A DNA stretch of 39,933 nucleotides from a virus, in IMG/VR virus record IMGVR_UViG_3300033141_001686, positions 1 through 39,933 of that record. One strand, 5' to 3'. Below the pieces are notes generated by a model. The model searched no databases. It was not told where the DNA came from and was given only the letters and a program-made list of their open reading frames with translations. The number at the start of each line of letters is the position of its first letter. Positions within the stretch are counted from its first letter, which is position 1. This document shows positions 25,577-33,800 of the stretch, one piece after another. Made by a program: the position numbers and the translations under genes.

Positions 25577-25608
25577 TTTTAAAAAGGTGCCCCCCGGATA
25601 GGGGGCAC
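25577..25608 (-). terminator. Rho-independent terminator after the capsid/decoration genes
   Basis: Read on the - strand, an 8-bp stem GTGCCCCC/GGGGGCAC (25608-25601 with 25594-25587) with a six-base loop is followed by CTTTTTAAAA. It separates the capsid genes from the tail genes, in the same place as the T-phi terminator of T7, and probably lowers tail expression relative to capsid. Confidence 0.85.
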
Positions 25609-25626
25609 TTTTAGATTTTTACTCGC

Positions 25627-26136
25627 TTACGCGTTAGTGAAGTCTGTAAAGACTACTATGGTTCCGTCTGCTGAACCAACAGTGTTAGCTGTTAAAGCTA
25701 AGCAATATCTTGGGTCTTTTTCAACAAGACCACTCACTGCTGCTGCAAGCTCTGCCACAGTCTTGTCAGAGTCAGCTAAAGATATAGCAGAGATGCCTGT
25801 TATCTCAGCGCCTCTAGCTATCGCAACTGCCATAGTCTGACCATCTAAGAACGTGTCTTTTTCGATAACAGCGCCGATTGTTCCGTCGGCGTCCATTCTG
25901 TAAAGACCGATATCGTAGTCTGTACCTGCTGTAATCTCGGAACATACTAATTTAATATCTTTTACTATCGCTCCACCTGGAAGTGCTACCATGCCGTATA
26001 CGGAAGCGTCCGTATCTGCCGCCAGAATAGCGACCTTACTGATAGCTGCCGCTACCTTAGAGCCTTCTTTCTTAGGTGACGCCTGAGGGTAATTAGTGTC
26101 CTGCTCGTCCACCGCCCATTTATTTTGAACTACCAT
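25627..26136 (-). CDS. Putative head decoration or minor capsid protein, 169 aa
   Basis: A beta-rich, alanine- and glycine-rich protein (SVYGMVALPGGAIVKDIKLV, DYDIGLYRMDADGTIG) of a type often found directly after the major capsid gene in phages. Family not securely recognised. It has a very strong AGGAGGAAATCATT site, as expected for an abundant virion protein, and is bounded downstream by a terminator. A decoration (head-stabilising) role is inferred from position. Confidence 0.65.
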   Translation of the reverse strand: MVVQNKWAVDEQDTNYPQASPKKEGSKVAAAISKVAILAADTDASVYGMVALPGGAIVKDIKLVCSEITAGTDYDIGLYRMDADGTIGAVIEKDTFLDGQTMAVAIARGAEITGISAISLADSDKTVAELAAAVSGLVEKDPRYCLALTANTVGSADGTIVVFTDFTNA

Positions 26137-26206
26137 AATGATTTCCTCCTGTTAGTCTCCTGTATAAAATACAGTTATTTGTCTAAACGTCTACTGTGCG
26201 GCTATA

Positions 26207-27091
26207 TTAGCTTACAGTAGTTTGAACCTTCTGAACTCTAACGCCCTCAGTTCTCACTGCACCTATGTACATGGTGACAACGATCTGCCAAGTAGTAACA
26301 AGGTCATATCTTGGCTGAACCTGAATGTCTACATCTTTCCATAGACCTAAAGCCAATCCACCTTGAGCTAGTGACAGACAGTCTCTAACTGAAGTATTAA
26401 CATCAAGGATTGGAAGAGAACTGTTAGCACCAAACAAGATAATCTTGTTACCGTTAGCACTTTCAAGTCTTCCACCTACAAGAGCTTTATCGTTTACGAA
26501 GTCAACATCTAAGAACTCTGCTTCTCCCATAAGATCGGTATGCTCTTCACCTGAGATAGCTAAAGCTACCATCTGCGTGTTCTCGATTGTTACTTCGTTA
26601 TCGATGTAGTTCTGGTTGATCTCGTCAAGCTTCTCTTTGGTAAGACCTGAAGTAGCATCAACAGTAATTCCACCATCATCGGCGAAAGTAATAACTACGT
26701 CCATATCCTTGCCTGTATTAACATCGGCGAAAGCAGCGTTGTAAAGAACTTTGTCTTTTCTTCGCTTCATTGCTTCTGCGGCTCTGATAGCGTATTTACC
26801 AGTAGGGTCTGAAAGAACTTGATTAACGTCCTTCTCGTCAACAGGTAAAGTAACGATGAATTGTCTACCCTTAATCTCACGTCTAAGATGCTCGATGTTG
26901 TCGAACTTAACTGGTTGATACTGTGCAGTTACTTCTGAAGCTTCAACAGTTCCTAAACCGTCGTATGCGTGCTTCTCCCCTTGAACGGTTATTACTTCCG
27001 CCAACGGACTTAGACGACTCTCTGTCTGAGAGACTTCCATGTGTACTCTTTCTGAAAATTGTATAACGTATGCCGGGTTTACATCTACCAT
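26207..27091 (-). CDS. Major capsid protein (HK97-like fold, T7 gp10-like position)
   Basis: A 294-residue protein. I start at ATG 27091 (MVDVNPAYVIQFSERVH), which has GAGGAGG; the frame continues upstream but without a site. Segments such as LSPLAEVITVQGEKHAYDGL, RREIKGRQFIVTLPVDEKDV and the C-terminal YDLVTTWQIVVTMYIGAVRT, then EGVRVQKV, fit the capsid proteins of T7-like and related podoviruses. It follows the scaffold gene and has its own strong promoter, so high expression is expected. The fold is inferred from arrangement and pattern. Confidence 0.85.
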   Translation of the reverse strand: MVDVNPAYVIQFSERVHMEVSQTESRLSPLAEVITVQGEKHAYDGLGTVEASEVTAQYQPVKFDNIEHLRREIKGRQFIVTLPVDEKDVNQVLSDPTGKYAIRAAEAMKRRKDKVLYNAAFADVNTGKDMDVVITFADDGGITVDATSGLTKEKLDEINQNYIDNEVTIENTQMVALAISGEEHTDLMGEAEFLDVDFVNDKALVGGRLESANGNKIILFGANSSLPILDVNTSVRDCLSLAQGGLALGLWKDVDIQVQPRYDLVTTWQIVVTMYIGAVRTEGVRVQKVQTTVS

Positions 27092-27192
27092 GTGTCTATC
27101 CTCCTCAAAGTTTTTTATTGGTTTCGCCAATACTGCCCGGTTCCCGGATATCAACTTCAAGTTAGACGCCTTGCGCGCTGTGTATAAAACAC

Positions 27193-27226
27193 GAGGTATA
27201 GGACGACGAACGCTACCCTATACCTC
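27193..27226 (-). promoter_or_regulatory. 10-bp inverted repeat at the start of the capsid transcript
   Basis: GAGGTATAGG pairs perfectly with CCTATACCTC across a 14-base spacer. It begins two bases downstream of the -10 box of the capsid promoter, so the expected start point lies inside the first arm. It may be an operator controlling the promoter or a stem at the capsid mRNA 5' end. Confidence 0.7.
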
Positions 27227-27227
27227 A

Positions 27228-27256
27228 ATTTTAATACTTAAATTTCCTGTTGTCAA
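27228..27256 (-). promoter_or_regulatory. Strong sigma70 promoter for the major capsid gene
   Basis: On the - strand, a perfect TTGACA at 27256-27251 is followed after exactly 17 bases by TAAAAT at 27233-27228 (5/6). It lies in the gap between scaffold and capsid genes and would give capsid its own high-level message. Confidence 0.8.
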
Positions 27257-27260
27257 ACTT

Positions 27261-28145
27261 TTACTTAGTTTTTGCCTTAAACGTAACTATTAGATTAGAC
27301 AACCTGTTTACTTCTGCCGATGCTTTTGCGTGTATAGCGGTAGGGGTTCTTGGGTCTTTGTATTCTGGTTTGTTCATAGCCGTTTGAAGAGCGGCTCTGA
27401 TGTCTTCCAGACTTGTGAAGTTACCCGCAGGTGCCTTGTCTCTAAGAGAAGATATATCGTCAGAAGAGATGTACTCGTCTGATATCCCTTTAAGGACAGA
27501 GGCGAACACCATCTTCGCTTCTGGGTCTAAGCCCTCCATCTTATCCTTTAACCCTTCTGGCATATACTTTTCCAATAGGGTGTTAGATAGTTCTAAGGTC
27601 GCTTCCTTCTCTGCCCCGAGGACCTGGTCCGCGGCCGCATTAAATGCAGCTGTAGATTTCTCTTGGTTGATCTTGCCGTTGGCTTCACCGAGCATCTTAG
27701 AGTTTTCTACGAAGCCTTTGGTTATAGCTTCTACTTGAGCTTTATTTAGCCCCGCTTCGTGAAAAACTTTTTCCAAAGAAGAGTTAAAAGCCTTCCCGTG
27801 TTCGGATATCTCTTGCCCACCTTCCGCTACGGTGTTAAGTCCATAACCGTCAGATGCTTCTGGCCGGCCAAGCTTATCATAGAACTTACCCCATTGTTCA
27901 GGGGTGGCGCCTTCGCCTGGAACCTTAGTGGCTCCTATTAAAGCCTGAGCACCGTCGAACTGCTTGAACATATCCTCTGAGGACTTAATGTTCTGCATAT
28001 AAGGTTTGTCCTTATACTCCGCAGGTACTGAATCCAAAAAGCTTGGAGCATTTCCTGCGCCTGCGCCCGCGTCGCCCGCTCCCGTATCACCCGCATTACC
28101 CGCGTCTCCGCTTTGAGCAGCTGCTGCTGCTGCACTGGCGTCCAT
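27261..28145 (-). CDS. Scaffold protein
   Basis: A 294-residue, acidic, helix-rich protein placed between portal and capsid genes, the usual place of the T7 gp9-type scaffold. The N-terminus is low complexity (Ala, Gly, Asp), followed by SFLDSVPAEYKDKPYMQNIK, a conserved style of opening in phage scaffolds. The C-terminal end is basic (EVNRLSNLIVTFKAKTK), consistent with capsid binding. The start overlaps the stop of the upstream gene (TAATG). Confidence 0.82.
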   Translation of the reverse strand: MDASAAAAAAQSGDAGNAGDTGAGDAGAGAGNAPSFLDSVPAEYKDKPYMQNIKSSEDMFKQFDGAQALIGATKVPGEGATPEQWGKFYDKLGRPEASDGYGLNTVAEGGQEISEHGKAFNSSLEKVFHEAGLNKAQVEAITKGFVENSKMLGEANGKINQEKSTAAFNAAADQVLGAEKEATLELSNTLLEKYMPEGLKDKMEGLDPEAKMVFASVLKGISDEYISSDDISSLRDKAPAGNFTSLEDIRAALQTAMNKPEYKDPRTPTAIHAKASAEVNRLSNLIVTFKAKTK

Positions 28146-28549
28146 TAGACTTCAAGCTCCGGGCGTTCAATTCTGTTAAGAAGTTCTGGGTGCTCTCTTA
28201 GAAAAGGTCTGATAGATGCCATATACACAGATTGCCTTCCTAAGTTGTATGTAGTCGCGTGGACGTCATACCCTTCATTTGATACTTGGGATGCTACACG
28301 AAAAACCCCAACTGATATAACCAAGTGTTCAAGAACTATCTGCCCTGCCTTGGTAGAAGCAATCGTTTTAAAAGCATCTTTTAACTCCTGCGCCCTTTTT
28401 TGTCTCTTTTCTGACTTATCAATTTCCGCCTGTTCGGCAGGTGTTCTTGCAGGTTTCTGTGGTTGCTCTAGTGTTTTCAACCCTGAAGTCTTCGGCTTCC
28501 CACCTTGTAATACTGTCATTCCTTTGTTGCCTTTTCCTTTACTTGACAT
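28145..28549 (-). CDS. Bbp19-like small protein, 134 aa
   Basis: The N-terminal half is basic and disordered (MSSKGKGNKGMTVLQGGK). The C-terminal part carries TKAGQIVLEHLVISVGVFR and TYNLGRQSVYMASIRPFL, like the Bbp19-type domain found next to portal or scaffold genes in podoviruses. Its function in that family is not settled. It lies between portal and scaffold, with an AAGGGAG site. Confidence 0.6.
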   Translation of the reverse strand: MSSKGKGNKGMTVLQGGKPKTSGLKTLEQPQKPARTPAEQAEIDKSEKRQKRAQELKDAFKTIASTKAGQIVLEHLVISVGVFRVASQVSNEGYDVHATTYNLGRQSVYMASIRPFLREHPELLNRIERPELEV

Positions 28550-28599
28550 ATTCTAATCTCCCTTACTACTTTCGATTGGGACGCTTGCGCGCTGTCCCG

Positions 28600-28614
28600 A
28601 ACGGCAAAGCCGTT
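28600..28614 (+). other. Hairpin AACGGC-AAA-GCCGTT with T-run on the + strand
   Basis: The stem ends exactly at the portal stop codon and is followed on the + strand by TTATT, giving a terminator-like shape for transcription running opposite to the late genes. On the - strand it is a simple post-stop hairpin without U-tract. It could limit antisense transcription. Confidence 0.4.
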
Positions 28615-30327
28615 TTATTCCTTAGTCATTTGGGATGCCTGCGCCGTATCCCTTAGAGCCGTAGCCCCTTTGTTCGCGTTCTCTAACTTCTGCGCCTCTG
28701 CCGCCGCCGCCGCGTCTGCTGCTTTAAGCTCTTTTACTTCTTCGGCTGATCTAAGCAGTTTAGTATCTCCGCCTGTATTCGTTAAGTGGAGCACAACTGC
28801 TTCGTGCGACTTTATAGAGTACCTCATATCAGGGAATGTATTGATAGCTTCGTTAATCATAGCTAACGTACTTAACAGAGATGTTATCTCTTCCCTTTTT
28901 AGTATTCTAGCAGAAGGTGAGGTATATTCCAACTCATAAACATCTTTGTTCTCTCTAATCCTGATTAGAATTTCCTCTGGTATCAGTTTTACTTCTACGC
29001 CTTCCCTCTTTAGCTTCTTGGCTTTAGCGTCGTCTAAAGAGAACACACCTAAGAAACCTCTGTCGAATAATGTGTTAAGGCCCTTCTTGAATAGAGGGTT
29101 TATCATTTCGGTTGTCTGTCTGTTATATACAGAAGACAAAGACTCTCCCCTCAACTTCTCTCTTACAGAAGTCTCAAAGGCTGTCATTCGTGTGTCGTTG
29201 TTAAGATCAAGCAGTCTATCTATAAGGAAGTGCTCCATTATCTTGCCGCGGGTTTCCGCCAGAGTCTCCTTCATGCTCCTGCTTTCTCCGACAGTAAACA
29301 TTGGCTTCAGAGGGTCAGAAGTAGGAAATCTACCGTTGTATGCGAGTATGTTAACTGCGCCCGCTGAGGTGTCGATATAATCGGTACCCAACGAATTGTC
29401 GTCTATTATGTATAGAGGTGGGTCTAGTTGCTTCTCTGCAGCCCGGATAATGGATTCACTCTGAGCGTTCGCCATCTTAACATCAGGAAACGAATCTGTT
29501 CCCGGAGATGCGCCGTAAGTCTCCCCCGAGGTCTTATAGAACCTCGCCATAGTTGCGGGGCTCTCATTAAAACCTGATTCTTTTAAAAGCTTCTTGGAAT
29601 CTACCGCTATGTGGATAGACGCTATCGGCATATTCTTGTTGCCTTTTTTACCTATCTCAAGTTTTGTTCTCGGCTGTATGGCTACGAGCACCCTGATAGT
29701 GTCTGATAGTTTACCATCTTTGGCTAAGTCTTTAGCTTTCTTAGGGAGCTTGGATAACCCGTATTCTTGTATGGCATCGGATATCTGCATATCGATCTCG
29801 TTATACACCATAATGATTTTACCGAAAGAATCCTGAGCCATATATGTATGGACAGGGTCCCAACTCGCAAATTTAAGAGGGGTGTCAAAATCGTTGCGGT
29901 CGTCTTTCATATAGATACCACCCCAACCGAAAGCCCCTGAGTCTAACATATACTCGTCAAAAGCTATATTAAGCCCCGCTTCTTTTAGCTCCATATAGTG
30001 AGCAAGTTTATTCGAAGCCCACTCGTAATACTCTTTAATCTCTTTATTGCCTTCTAGATCCTTAGGCGGTCTTATCTTAACCGTCTTGGCTCCGTTCGGA
30101 AGTACGTTTCCTGTGAGGGCAGAAGCCATTGTTCGGAGAGCAAATGCGCCAGTAGTATCGAATATCTTATCTGTTACAAATTCCCCTTTGGTGTCCTGAG
30201 AGGTAAAGTTCTGTTTGTGGTATCTTACATACTCTGCGATATCCTGCCACATCACCTCATATCGGGCTTTGTCAGCTTTCATAATATCAAACATTCTCAT
30301 TACATTCGTGACTAAATCTTTAGACAT
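28615..30327 (-). CDS. Portal / head-tail connector (T7 gp8-like)
   Basis: A 570-residue protein of the podovirus head-tail connector family: KADKARYEVMWQDIAEYVRY at the N-terminus, TTGAFALRTMASALTGNVLP, and YDEYMLDSGAFGWG-like wing segments (FDEYMLDSGAFGWGGIYM). The C-terminus holds an Ala/Glu-rich helix (ELKAADAAAAAEAQKLENAN). It forms the dodecameric DNA entry ring and docks the terminase. It follows the terminase gene with a GGAGGAACATCCT site. Length is close to T7 gp8 (536). Confidence 0.93.
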   Translation of the reverse strand: MSKDLVTNVMRMFDIMKADKARYEVMWQDIAEYVRYHKQNFTSQDTKGEFVTDKIFDTTGAFALRTMASALTGNVLPNGAKTVKIRPPKDLEGNKEIKEYYEWASNKLAHYMELKEAGLNIAFDEYMLDSGAFGWGGIYMKDDRNDFDTPLKFASWDPVHTYMAQDSFGKIIMVYNEIDMQISDAIQEYGLSKLPKKAKDLAKDGKLSDTIRVLVAIQPRTKLEIGKKGNKNMPIASIHIAVDSKKLLKESGFNESPATMARFYKTSGETYGASPGTDSFPDVKMANAQSESIIRAAEKQLDPPLYIIDDNSLGTDYIDTSAGAVNILAYNGRFPTSDPLKPMFTVGESRSMKETLAETRGKIMEHFLIDRLLDLNNDTRMTAFETSVREKLRGESLSSVYNRQTTEMINPLFKKGLNTLFDRGFLGVFSLDDAKAKKLKREGVEVKLIPEEILIRIRENKDVYELEYTSPSARILKREEITSLLSTLAMINEAINTFPDMRYSIKSHEAVVLHLTNTGGDTKLLRSAEEVKELKAADAAAAAEAQKLENANKGATALRDTAQASQMTKE

Positions 30328-30343
30328 AGGATGTTCCTCCGTT

Positions 30344-31969
30344 TCATGGCATAGCTCTTATTATATGTATGTTATTGTTTCTTCTATTCTGACCTGAATT
30401 ACCCCTCATTGTCAACAAAGGAGATCTACTTGACTGATTTCGTTGGGCTTGAAAGGTATTCGGTTTGTTCATTACTTGGACCCGTTGATCTCTTCTTTTA
30501 ACCGGGTAGGCAAAGGATAAAATAAATATATCAAGTATGCCTGGTGACTCCCCGTTATTGTTTTTCTTAACTTCATCTTTGGGAACAATAAGCATCTTAC
30601 TACTGGAAGTTAGTTTCTCCATAGGAACCGCTAATAGTTGTTTCTGCATCTTTCTTTCGTTCGGGATAGATACGCCTATCTGCTCCAACCACTCTCTGCC
30701 CAAGTCGTGCATCTCAGCACGCTTGTTTGCGTATCTATCGGGGTCCATAGCTCCGTCAGCAAATCCAACGCCCATAACTCTTTTACCGTATCCAAGTTCG
30801 TGAAGCCTGGCTATAATACCGTCACCGTACCCTCTATCTATGAAAACCATATCAGGATCGTCGTCGTTTATAATTTTAACCGTTCTTCCAACTACATACA
30901 TCTGGAATTGGGGGTCTTTTATATTACCTTCGATCTCGTCGTACTTATAAAAGTCCCTTCCTCTTCTCCACCCGAAAGCTGTAGTGTCCTTGCCTCCGCC
31001 TGAAGGGTCAAGAGTTATAATAAGAGGTGCCCCAGTTTCGTCAGGTCTTAGGTTGTTCATGGCTTCTACTACTGACTTAGCAGTAAAGAACTTCTCTCCT
31101 GAGGTCTGGAACGCTTCCATGGCATCACAAGGATACTCCTGCTTGAACTTCCATTCCTTCTTTCTGAAATCCTCAATCTTCTTTCTTCGCCAGTACATCT
31201 GAGCCATATCAAGGTTGTATGTCCTCTGCAAGAACTCTTCTTCTTCTGTGAGCTTGAAATCTGGGCTAGGTTGTTTCCTGTATTCATCTTGCCAGAACCA
31301 CGGGATAAATATTGGTATGTAGTCGCCCCCTCCATCAAGGGCTATCATATACTTCTCGTAGAAATATCCAGAGGCTCCGTTAGCGGTAGACTCAAGGATA
31401 ATCTCTGTGCCGGGAAGATCGGCTACAGATTGTAGTAAACCCGTGTCCAAGTTATCGGTATTCTCCCAGAAGGCAACCTCACTTCCGTGGAAGAGCTGAA
31501 GGGTGCCTCCTCTACCTACTTCGGCGTTACCCGCGGTACCTACGGTGTAACTAGACTCTAAGTCTGCGAACACCAGACGGCGAGAGTTCTTTGTGTCTAA
31601 TCCTGGCTTTATTGGCTCAGGTAAATGTTTATAGAAAGTATCTACCATATCAAATAGTTTCTGGGTTGTCTGTGAGTCGTGAGAAAGGATGAAAGTGTTT
31701 TTATTCTTCTGGGTGACGTTCTTCTGAAAGTATCTTCCCGCTGTGTAAGTAGAGAAGCCTTGTTGCCTTCCTTTTAAAGCGAGTGCCCGGACCTGGCCCT
31801 GAACCTTGATCTGGTCTTCGAGTTTTATGTGAGCGTATTTCTGAGCCCTGTTAAATTCAAAGTTAGTTCTGCCACCCTGCTTAGTAGATATCTGTAGACA
31901 GTTTCTGGCGAAGAAAGGTAGATCGTTGTGTATTTTGTCGTGAGCTTTAAGTTGCGCTTGGGTTGACAT
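30344..31969 (-). CDS. terL: Terminase large subunit (TerL)
   Basis: A 541-residue packaging motor protein. The ATPase shows a Walker A-like KGRQQGFST (66-74), a Walker B region LQLFHGSEVAFWEN (157-170) and coupling motif ILESTANG (191-198). The C-terminal RNase H-like nuclease shows ITLDPSGGGKDTTAFGW (D321), VFIDRGYGDG (D378) and GVGFADGAMDPDRYANKRAE (D406 region). It pumps DNA through the portal and cuts concatemers. It follows the candidate small subunit after one short gene, and precedes the portal. Confidence 0.95.
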   Translation of the reverse strand: MSTQAQLKAHDKIHNDLPFFARNCLQISTKQGGRTNFEFNRAQKYAHIKLEDQIKVQGQVRALALKGRQQGFSTYTAGRYFQKNVTQKNKNTFILSHDSQTTQKLFDMVDTFYKHLPEPIKPGLDTKNSRRLVFADLESSYTVGTAGNAEVGRGGTLQLFHGSEVAFWENTDNLDTGLLQSVADLPGTEIILESTANGASGYFYEKYMIALDGGGDYIPIFIPWFWQDEYRKQPSPDFKLTEEEEFLQRTYNLDMAQMYWRRKKIEDFRKKEWKFKQEYPCDAMEAFQTSGEKFFTAKSVVEAMNNLRPDETGAPLIITLDPSGGGKDTTAFGWRRGRDFYKYDEIEGNIKDPQFQMYVVGRTVKIINDDDPDMVFIDRGYGDGIIARLHELGYGKRVMGVGFADGAMDPDRYANKRAEMHDLGREWLEQIGVSIPNERKMQKQLLAVPMEKLTSSSKMLIVPKDEVKKNNNGESPGILDIFILSFAYPVKRRDQRVQVMNKPNTFQAQRNQSSRSPLLTMRGNSGQNRRNNNIHIIRAMP

Positions 31970-31972
31970 CGA

Positions 31973-32155
31973 TTACCTCACTTCTATAAAATTGAATAAT
32001 AGTTTAGGAAAAGAAACTAGTTCGTCTCTTGTTGCGGTTAGCCTACACTCGCGGAATATATGGGGCGTAACATAGGCGGCCATGTTTTGATACGAGTATA
32101 CATTCCCTACTCTACAATTAAGATTGTCGTCTTCATGGCCTGCCGCTATTACCAT
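31973..32155 (-). CDS. Hypothetical protein, 60 aa, between terminase genes
   Basis: No family recognised. It reads MVIAAGHEDDNLNCRVGNVY and ends FPKLLFNFIEVR. The ATG has an AAGGGAAAGAT site and the stop is three bases from the TerL ATG, which supports real translation and coupling. Such short frames between terminase genes are common and mostly unstudied. Confidence 0.6.
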   Translation of the reverse strand: MVIAAGHEDDNLNCRVGNVYSYQNMAAYVTPHIFRECRLTATRDELVSFPKLLFNFIEVR

Positions 32156-32164
32156 ATCTTTCCC

Positions 32165-32677
32165 TTATAGCATATCATATAAATTAGGCGGTTCTCCGTC
32201 CGCCTCTGCTACCTCACCGCTTATGCTCGCTAGCCAAGAAGGGTAGTCCATCTTGGCAGAAACATTAAGATTCTTCTCTACTGCTTTACCTGCTATTCTC
32301 TCGTTTATCATTTTGAATATTTTGTAGTCACCTCTTGCCGCTTGTTCAGCCATCTTGATACTGGCTACCTCGCCGTTGGTCATACCCCGATAATCTTCTT
32401 CGTCCGGGTCCTCTATATATCTTCGCTCCGCGCCGTCTTCTATCTCGTCTAAAGTCTGGGTTGGGTCTGGTATCTTACGAAGTTTATAGGGGAGCATGGT
32501 TGCAGCAAAGAGAGTCCGGTCAACTATGTTTCTGTTAACCTTATCGAGATTGTAGTTCGCCATAGCAGGCACTCCGTTATCAAAGACCAACAGCCTTCTT
32601 GATGAAACCACCAAGGGCTGTTGGTCAGCGGGAGATACCGACTCTGCGGTCGAGACAGGGTCAGTATTGATTTCCAT
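32165..32677 (-). CDS. Candidate terminase small subunit
   Basis: A 170-residue protein located just upstream of TerL. The N-terminus is disordered. The middle has KIPDPTQTLDEIEDGAERRY and GMTNGEVASIKMAEQAARGD, followed by KIFKMINERIAGKAVEKNL, a helix pattern (repeat-dose helix then 'NERIAGK...') typical of proteins annotated as small terminases of podoviruses. No clear HTH motif was seen. Assignment depends mainly on position and the 'IxxRIxGKxxE' type segment. The start overlaps the preceding stop (TAATG). Confidence 0.65.
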   Translation of the reverse strand: MEINTDPVSTAESVSPADQQPLVVSSRRLLVFDNGVPAMANYNLDKVNRNIVDRTLFAATMLPYKLRKIPDPTQTLDEIEDGAERRYIEDPDEEDYRGMTNGEVASIKMAEQAARGDYKIFKMINERIAGKAVEKNLNVSAKMDYPSWLASISGEVAEADGEPPNLYDML

Positions 32678-33408
32678 TACAGTTGGCTAATCAGGGTAGC
32701 GTTACCTTCTTCGACGGTAGCCCCTGCTCCTTCGCCGTCGCCATTATCGATGTTGGAAGCGTTTGCAGCTTCTTCAGCCTGCTTAGCTATCCTGGCTTCT
32801 TTGATCTTTTCCTTGATAGTATCTTCGCCCCAAGCTGCTGTGGCTTTAATGCCAAGCCCTTTAGCGATCTCTATAAGCTCTTCTTTGCTAACTGGTGGCT
32901 TGTCTACTGGTGCGGCGCCTCCTGCTAACTGAGGGTTAAGAGCAAGCATCCTAGAATGGGCGCCCATAGTCTTACCGTCTCGCTCTTGCTTTAACGCGAG
33001 CTTCTTAGGTGATTGCAAGCCAAGGTGTAAAGCATCTCTTAGCGCCTGGGTGGTTGGGTAATAATCTGCTACAAGGTCGATCTTCTTAACCCTAGCGAAT
33101 TTGATTAGGTCTGCACGAGACATTAATCTTACTCTCTGCTCTTCGGGAAGAAACTCAAGATTAGCACCTTTAGTGATAGGTCTTGTTTCTTCTACGAAAA
33201 CTGTTCTTACTCTTACGAAAGAGGTGTCAAGCTTCTTTAATACTACTGGTAGAAAATGCTTCTTAATAGAAGGTACTGCTACCGCTAAATTACTTTCCTC
33301 TATTCGTATTTTTTGTGATGGGTATTGTCGTCGGACTTTCTTACCTGTTGCGGAATCTTCACTGATGTAAGTTCCTGATACTGTTACTTCAAAAATTGCT
33401 TCTGCCAT
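32677..33408 (-). CDS. Hypothetical late protein with two SAP/LEM-like helical modules, 243 aa
   Basis: I start at ATG 33408 (MAEAIFEVTVSGTYISEDS), which follows GAGGAGG; the frame is open further upstream but lacks a site. After a beta-rich N-terminus are two helix-turn-helix-like segments: SRADLIKFARVKKIDLVADY and SKEELIEIAKGLGIKATAAW. Both follow the L-x-x-A-x-x-x-x-I pattern of SAP/LEM/Rho_N-type DNA-binding modules. It is the first long gene of the late operon and lies just downstream of a strong promoter. A DNA-binding or packaging role is possible. Confidence 0.68.
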   Translation of the reverse strand: MAEAIFEVTVSGTYISEDSATGKKVRRQYPSQKIRIEESNLAVAVPSIKKHFLPVVLKKLDTSFVRVRTVFVEETRPITKGANLEFLPEEQRVRLMSRADLIKFARVKKIDLVADYYPTTQALRDALHLGLQSPKKLALKQERDGKTMGAHSRMLALNPQLAGGAAPVDKPPVSKEELIEIAKGLGIKATAAWGEDTIKEKIKEARIAKQAEEAANASNIDNGDGEGAGATVEEGNATLISQL

Positions 33409-33455
33409 AATAAATATACCTCCTCGAATTTGACTAGAACATAGCCTTACCATTA

Positions 33456-33484
33456 AGTATATAGATTGGAGGAGGGGGTGTCAA
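33456..33484 (-). promoter_or_regulatory. Strong sigma70 promoter for the late operon
   Basis: On the - strand, a perfect TTGACA at 33484-33479 is followed after 17 bases by TATACT at 33461-33456. It lies upstream of the SAP/LEM-like, terminase and portal genes. The spacer is pyrimidine-rich (CCCCCTCCTCC). Confidence 0.85.
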
Positions 33485-33494
33485 GTTTTTGGTG

Positions 33495-33704
33495 TTACAT
33501 CCCGTGATACGGGTCGTACTTGTTTTCTACTCTAGCTACCTTTTTGAACTTCTCCGCTATCATGCTACTGGAAGTTTTTATGCTTAGTTCTCTTCCATCA
33601 GTTAATCTTATCCTGCCCCCAGAATCTTTTTGCTTTATGGATGTTACCTGAAAGACGTTAACTATTATGGTTCCTTCTTCCTCTGTATGCAGATGCGCGA
33701 ACAT
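33495..33704 (-). CDS. Small FlbD-like hypothetical protein, 69 aa
   Basis: A 69-residue protein reading MFAHLHTEEEGTIIVNVFQV and RIRLTDGRELSIKTSSSMIA. The spacing of an N-terminal beta-hairpin, a 'LTDGRE' turn and a C-terminal helix looks like FlbD/YlzI-type or Sm-like small proteins, but I cannot assign a function. It has a GGGAGGG site that directly follows the tRNA-like gene, so both are transcribed together. Confidence 0.6.
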   Translation of the reverse strand: MFAHLHTEEEGTIIVNVFQVTSIKQKDSGGRIRLTDGRELSIKTSSSMIAEKFKKVARVENKYDPYHGM

Positions 33705-33721
33705 ATTTAGCCCTCCCTAAG

Positions 33722-33794
33722 GGGTACAGCTCGGAATCGAACCGAAGTCTACACACCTCCGGGGTGTGATTGCCTGCCACTAGCCTACTGTACG
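33722..33794 (-). tRNA. tRNA-like gene, possible anticodon CGG (Pro), degenerate
   Basis: The - strand gives a 73-base cloverleaf: acceptor CGTACAG/CTGTACC (C1-C72 mismatch), TA at 8-9, D-loop AGTGGCA, anticodon stem CACAC/GTGTG, five-base variable loop TAGAC and T-arm TTCGG-TTCGATT-CCGAG. The T-arm is canonical. The seven-base anticodon loop CCCGGAG places CGG at 34-36, but position 33 is C instead of the nearly universal T. No CCA is encoded and the discriminator is C. Isotype is therefore uncertain. Its 5' end coincides with the start predicted from the upstream promoter. Confidence 0.7.
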
Positions 33795-33800
33795 TTTTAA

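Noticed and set aside
28600-28614. Terminator for the late operon after the portal gene
   Set aside because: The U-run is on the + strand side; on the - strand the hairpin is followed by TCGGG, so it cannot be a standard late terminator.
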